Assembly: GCA_937907495.1 (NCBI GenBank)
Contig: CALESS010000192.1
Location: 1 to 6,497, forward strand
From: an uncultured Anaerolineaceae bacterium
GTDB taxonomy: Bacteria; Chloroflexota; Anaerolineae; Anaerolineales; Anaerolineaceae
Length of the DNA: 6,497 nucleotides
Reading direction: 5' to 3'
The notes beneath the pieces are model-generated. The model saw only the letters and a list, made by a program, of their open reading frames with translations. It did no database searches and was not told the origin of the DNA. This document shows positions 5,566 to 6,497 of the stretch, one piece after another; the stretch's first letter is position 1; each line of letters starts with the position of its first letter. The position numbers were made by a program, and so were the translations under genes.

Positions 5566-6491
5566 CACATTGCCTCCTGCGATTGTTGCAACGCCTTTAG
5601 ATAAGCGGTTTCCAGGCTGCGCGGCACTTCCTGGAAGGTAAGCATGGGCATGGATTGGTGGATCAGATCAGAAATTAAGACCGGGTTGGTTTCCACCGGC
5701 CGATCCACCCGGAAGCGCAGGGAATTTTCCCCCCGCTCCGTTATCTGCACCCCTGCCGGCAGCTCCCCCTGCCAGCCATTCACGGAATTCGTAAAAGTTG
5801 CCACATATTCGGCGGTTCCCAGTTGTTGATCTTTCAACTGGTTAACATGTCCGCTGAATAAAATCTTGCCTTTTTGAATGATGGCTAATTGATTGGCCAG
5901 CTCTTCTGCTTCGGTCAGGTTATGCGTGCAAAGGAGAATGGTGCGGTCATTGGATTGCAAGCCCTTGATGGCTTCCCGCACCAGGCGGGCACTTTCAGGA
6001 TCCATGGCAGAGGTGGGTTCATCCAGCAATAACACGCTCGGATCGTGCAGCAAAGCCCGCACCAGGGCTAATTTCTGCCGCATCCCTTTGGAATACTCCC
6101 CCAACCGCTTGCGCCGGGCATCTACCAGGCCAAATTTTGTCAGCAGTTCCTCGGCCTTTCTCTTGCGCACATCCGCCGGAATTCCGAATAGTTTGCCGAA
6201 GAACTCCAGGTACTCATCGGCGTTCATGCGCACATAAAGGCCATGATGTTCGGTCAACACGCCAATTGCCGAGCGAACCCGGTCTGCCTGGGTCACCACA
6301 TCAAAGCCGGCAACTTTTGCCCAGCCCCGGCTCGGGCGCAAGATCGAGGTTAACATCCGCACAGTGGTGGTTTTCCCGGCGCCATTTGGCCCCAGTAATA
6401 CCAATACCTCCCCGGTGGGGATATCCAAGGAAATGCTATCCACCGCCAGGAAGGTATCGAAATATTTGGTTAGACCTTCTGCCATTATCAT
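5565..6491 (-). CDS. ABC transporter ATP-binding protein (ABC-2 exporter type)
   Basis: A 308-residue nucleotide-binding subunit that would power the permease encoded next to it. The Walker A motif is GPNGAGKTT (34-42), the ABC signature YSKGMRQK (133-140), Walker B VLLLDEPT (153-160), the D-loop SAMD (161-164), and the switch histidine H190 (LLCTHN). The Q-loop position reads LTEHHGLY (79-86) with no glutamine, which I recall as common in NatA/CcmA-like ATPases. A C-terminal extension of about 85 residues ends in the family's 'SLETAYLKAL' helix. ATG at 6491 gives the usual start (MIMAEGLTKYF); ATG at 6485 is an alternative. Only six bases of upstream sequence are in the window and they are in frame without a stop, so a longer start cannot be excluded. 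The stop overlaps the permease start by one base. Confidence 0.94.
   Translation of the reverse strand: MIMAEGLTKYFDTFLAVDSISLDIPTGEVLVLLGPNGAGKTTTVRMLTSILRPSRGWAKVAGFDVVTQADRVRSAIGVLTEHHGLYVRMNADEYLEFFGKLFGIPADVRKRKAEELLTKFGLVDARRKRLGEYSKGMRQKLALVRALLHDPSVLLLDEPTSAMDPESARLVREAIKGLQSNDRTILLCTHNLTEAEELANQLAIIQKGKILFSGHVNQLKDQQLGTAEYVATFTNSVNGWQGELPAGVQITERGENSLRFRVDRPVETNPVLISDLIHQSMPMLTFQEVPRSLETAYLKALQQSQEAM
5573..5578 (-). promoter_or_regulatory. Ribosome binding site that decides the permease start
   Basis: AGGAGG on the minus strand lies inside the last codons of the ATPase gene. It is seven bases from ATG 5565 and only four from the competing GTG 5568, favouring the ATG and a start overlapping the ATPase stop codon. 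Confidence 0.75.
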
Positions 6492-6497
6492 GGATTG

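Noticed and set aside
5893..6237. 114-codon plus-strand ORF opposite the ATPase gene
   Set aside because: It is a shadow of the Walker B and signature region; the Ser/Arg-rich product is typical of the antisense of ABC ATPase genes.
1..6497. CRISPR arrays, tRNA or rRNA genes, insertion sequences
   Set aside because: I saw no regularly spaced direct repeats, cloverleaf-like segments, transposase motifs or terminal inverted repeats.

Overview
The window looks like an ordinary chromosomal segment of a bacterium, with about half G+C, standard Shine-Dalgarno sites (AGGAGG or GGGAGG) and sigma70-type promoters. The gene set (a TyrRS of the KMSKS/S4 type, a small stand-alone HNH protein, an ABC-2 permease fused to a SpoIIM-like domain, and a PBP-like tail that ends in a 'VVVLLEED' strand) reminds me of Chloroflexota, in particular Anaerolineae. 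That placement is inference from protein character; no marker gene in the window proves it.

Layout: 1-483 (+) is the 3' end of a penicillin-binding-protein-like transpeptidase gene. It faces tyrS (538-1746, -), and a strong intrinsic terminator for tyrS lies between the two stop codons. Upstream of tyrS, 1747-1897 holds a compact regulatory leader. Then come a TIGR01777-type nucleotide-sugar-epimerase-like protein (1894-2805, -), a divergent HNH endonuclease-like gene (2865-3368, +), and an apparent minus-strand operon read in the order ABC ATPase (6491-5565), ABC-2/SpoIIM permease (5565-4144), MBL-fold hydrolase (4127-3369). The MBL gene meets the HNH gene stop-to-stop with no base between them. 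No stretch longer than about 150 bases lacks a gene.

The most interesting element is the tyrS leader. On the minus strand a sigma70-like promoter (TTGATT, 16 bp, TATAAT) is followed, with almost no 5' UTR, by a 12-codon ORF encoding MSEKNYYYVNKP, with three consecutive tyrosine codons. After its stop codon comes a segment that can pair with the 3' arm of a strong intrinsic terminator, and only 15 bases after the U-tract tyrS begins. The terminator therefore lies between the only evident promoter and the gene, and an alternative hairpin can exclude it. This is the layout of ribosome-mediated transcription attenuation, as in the trp, his and pheST operons of enterobacteria, here apparently sensing charged tRNA-Tyr to set the level of tyrosyl-tRNA synthetase. 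I know of no described example for tyrS in this kind of organism, but I could not search for one.

The three-gene ABC cluster is probably translationally coupled and makes an export-type transporter. The role of its MBL partner is unknown. The PBP-like tail appears to lack the KTG lysine and may belong to a non-catalytic protein.
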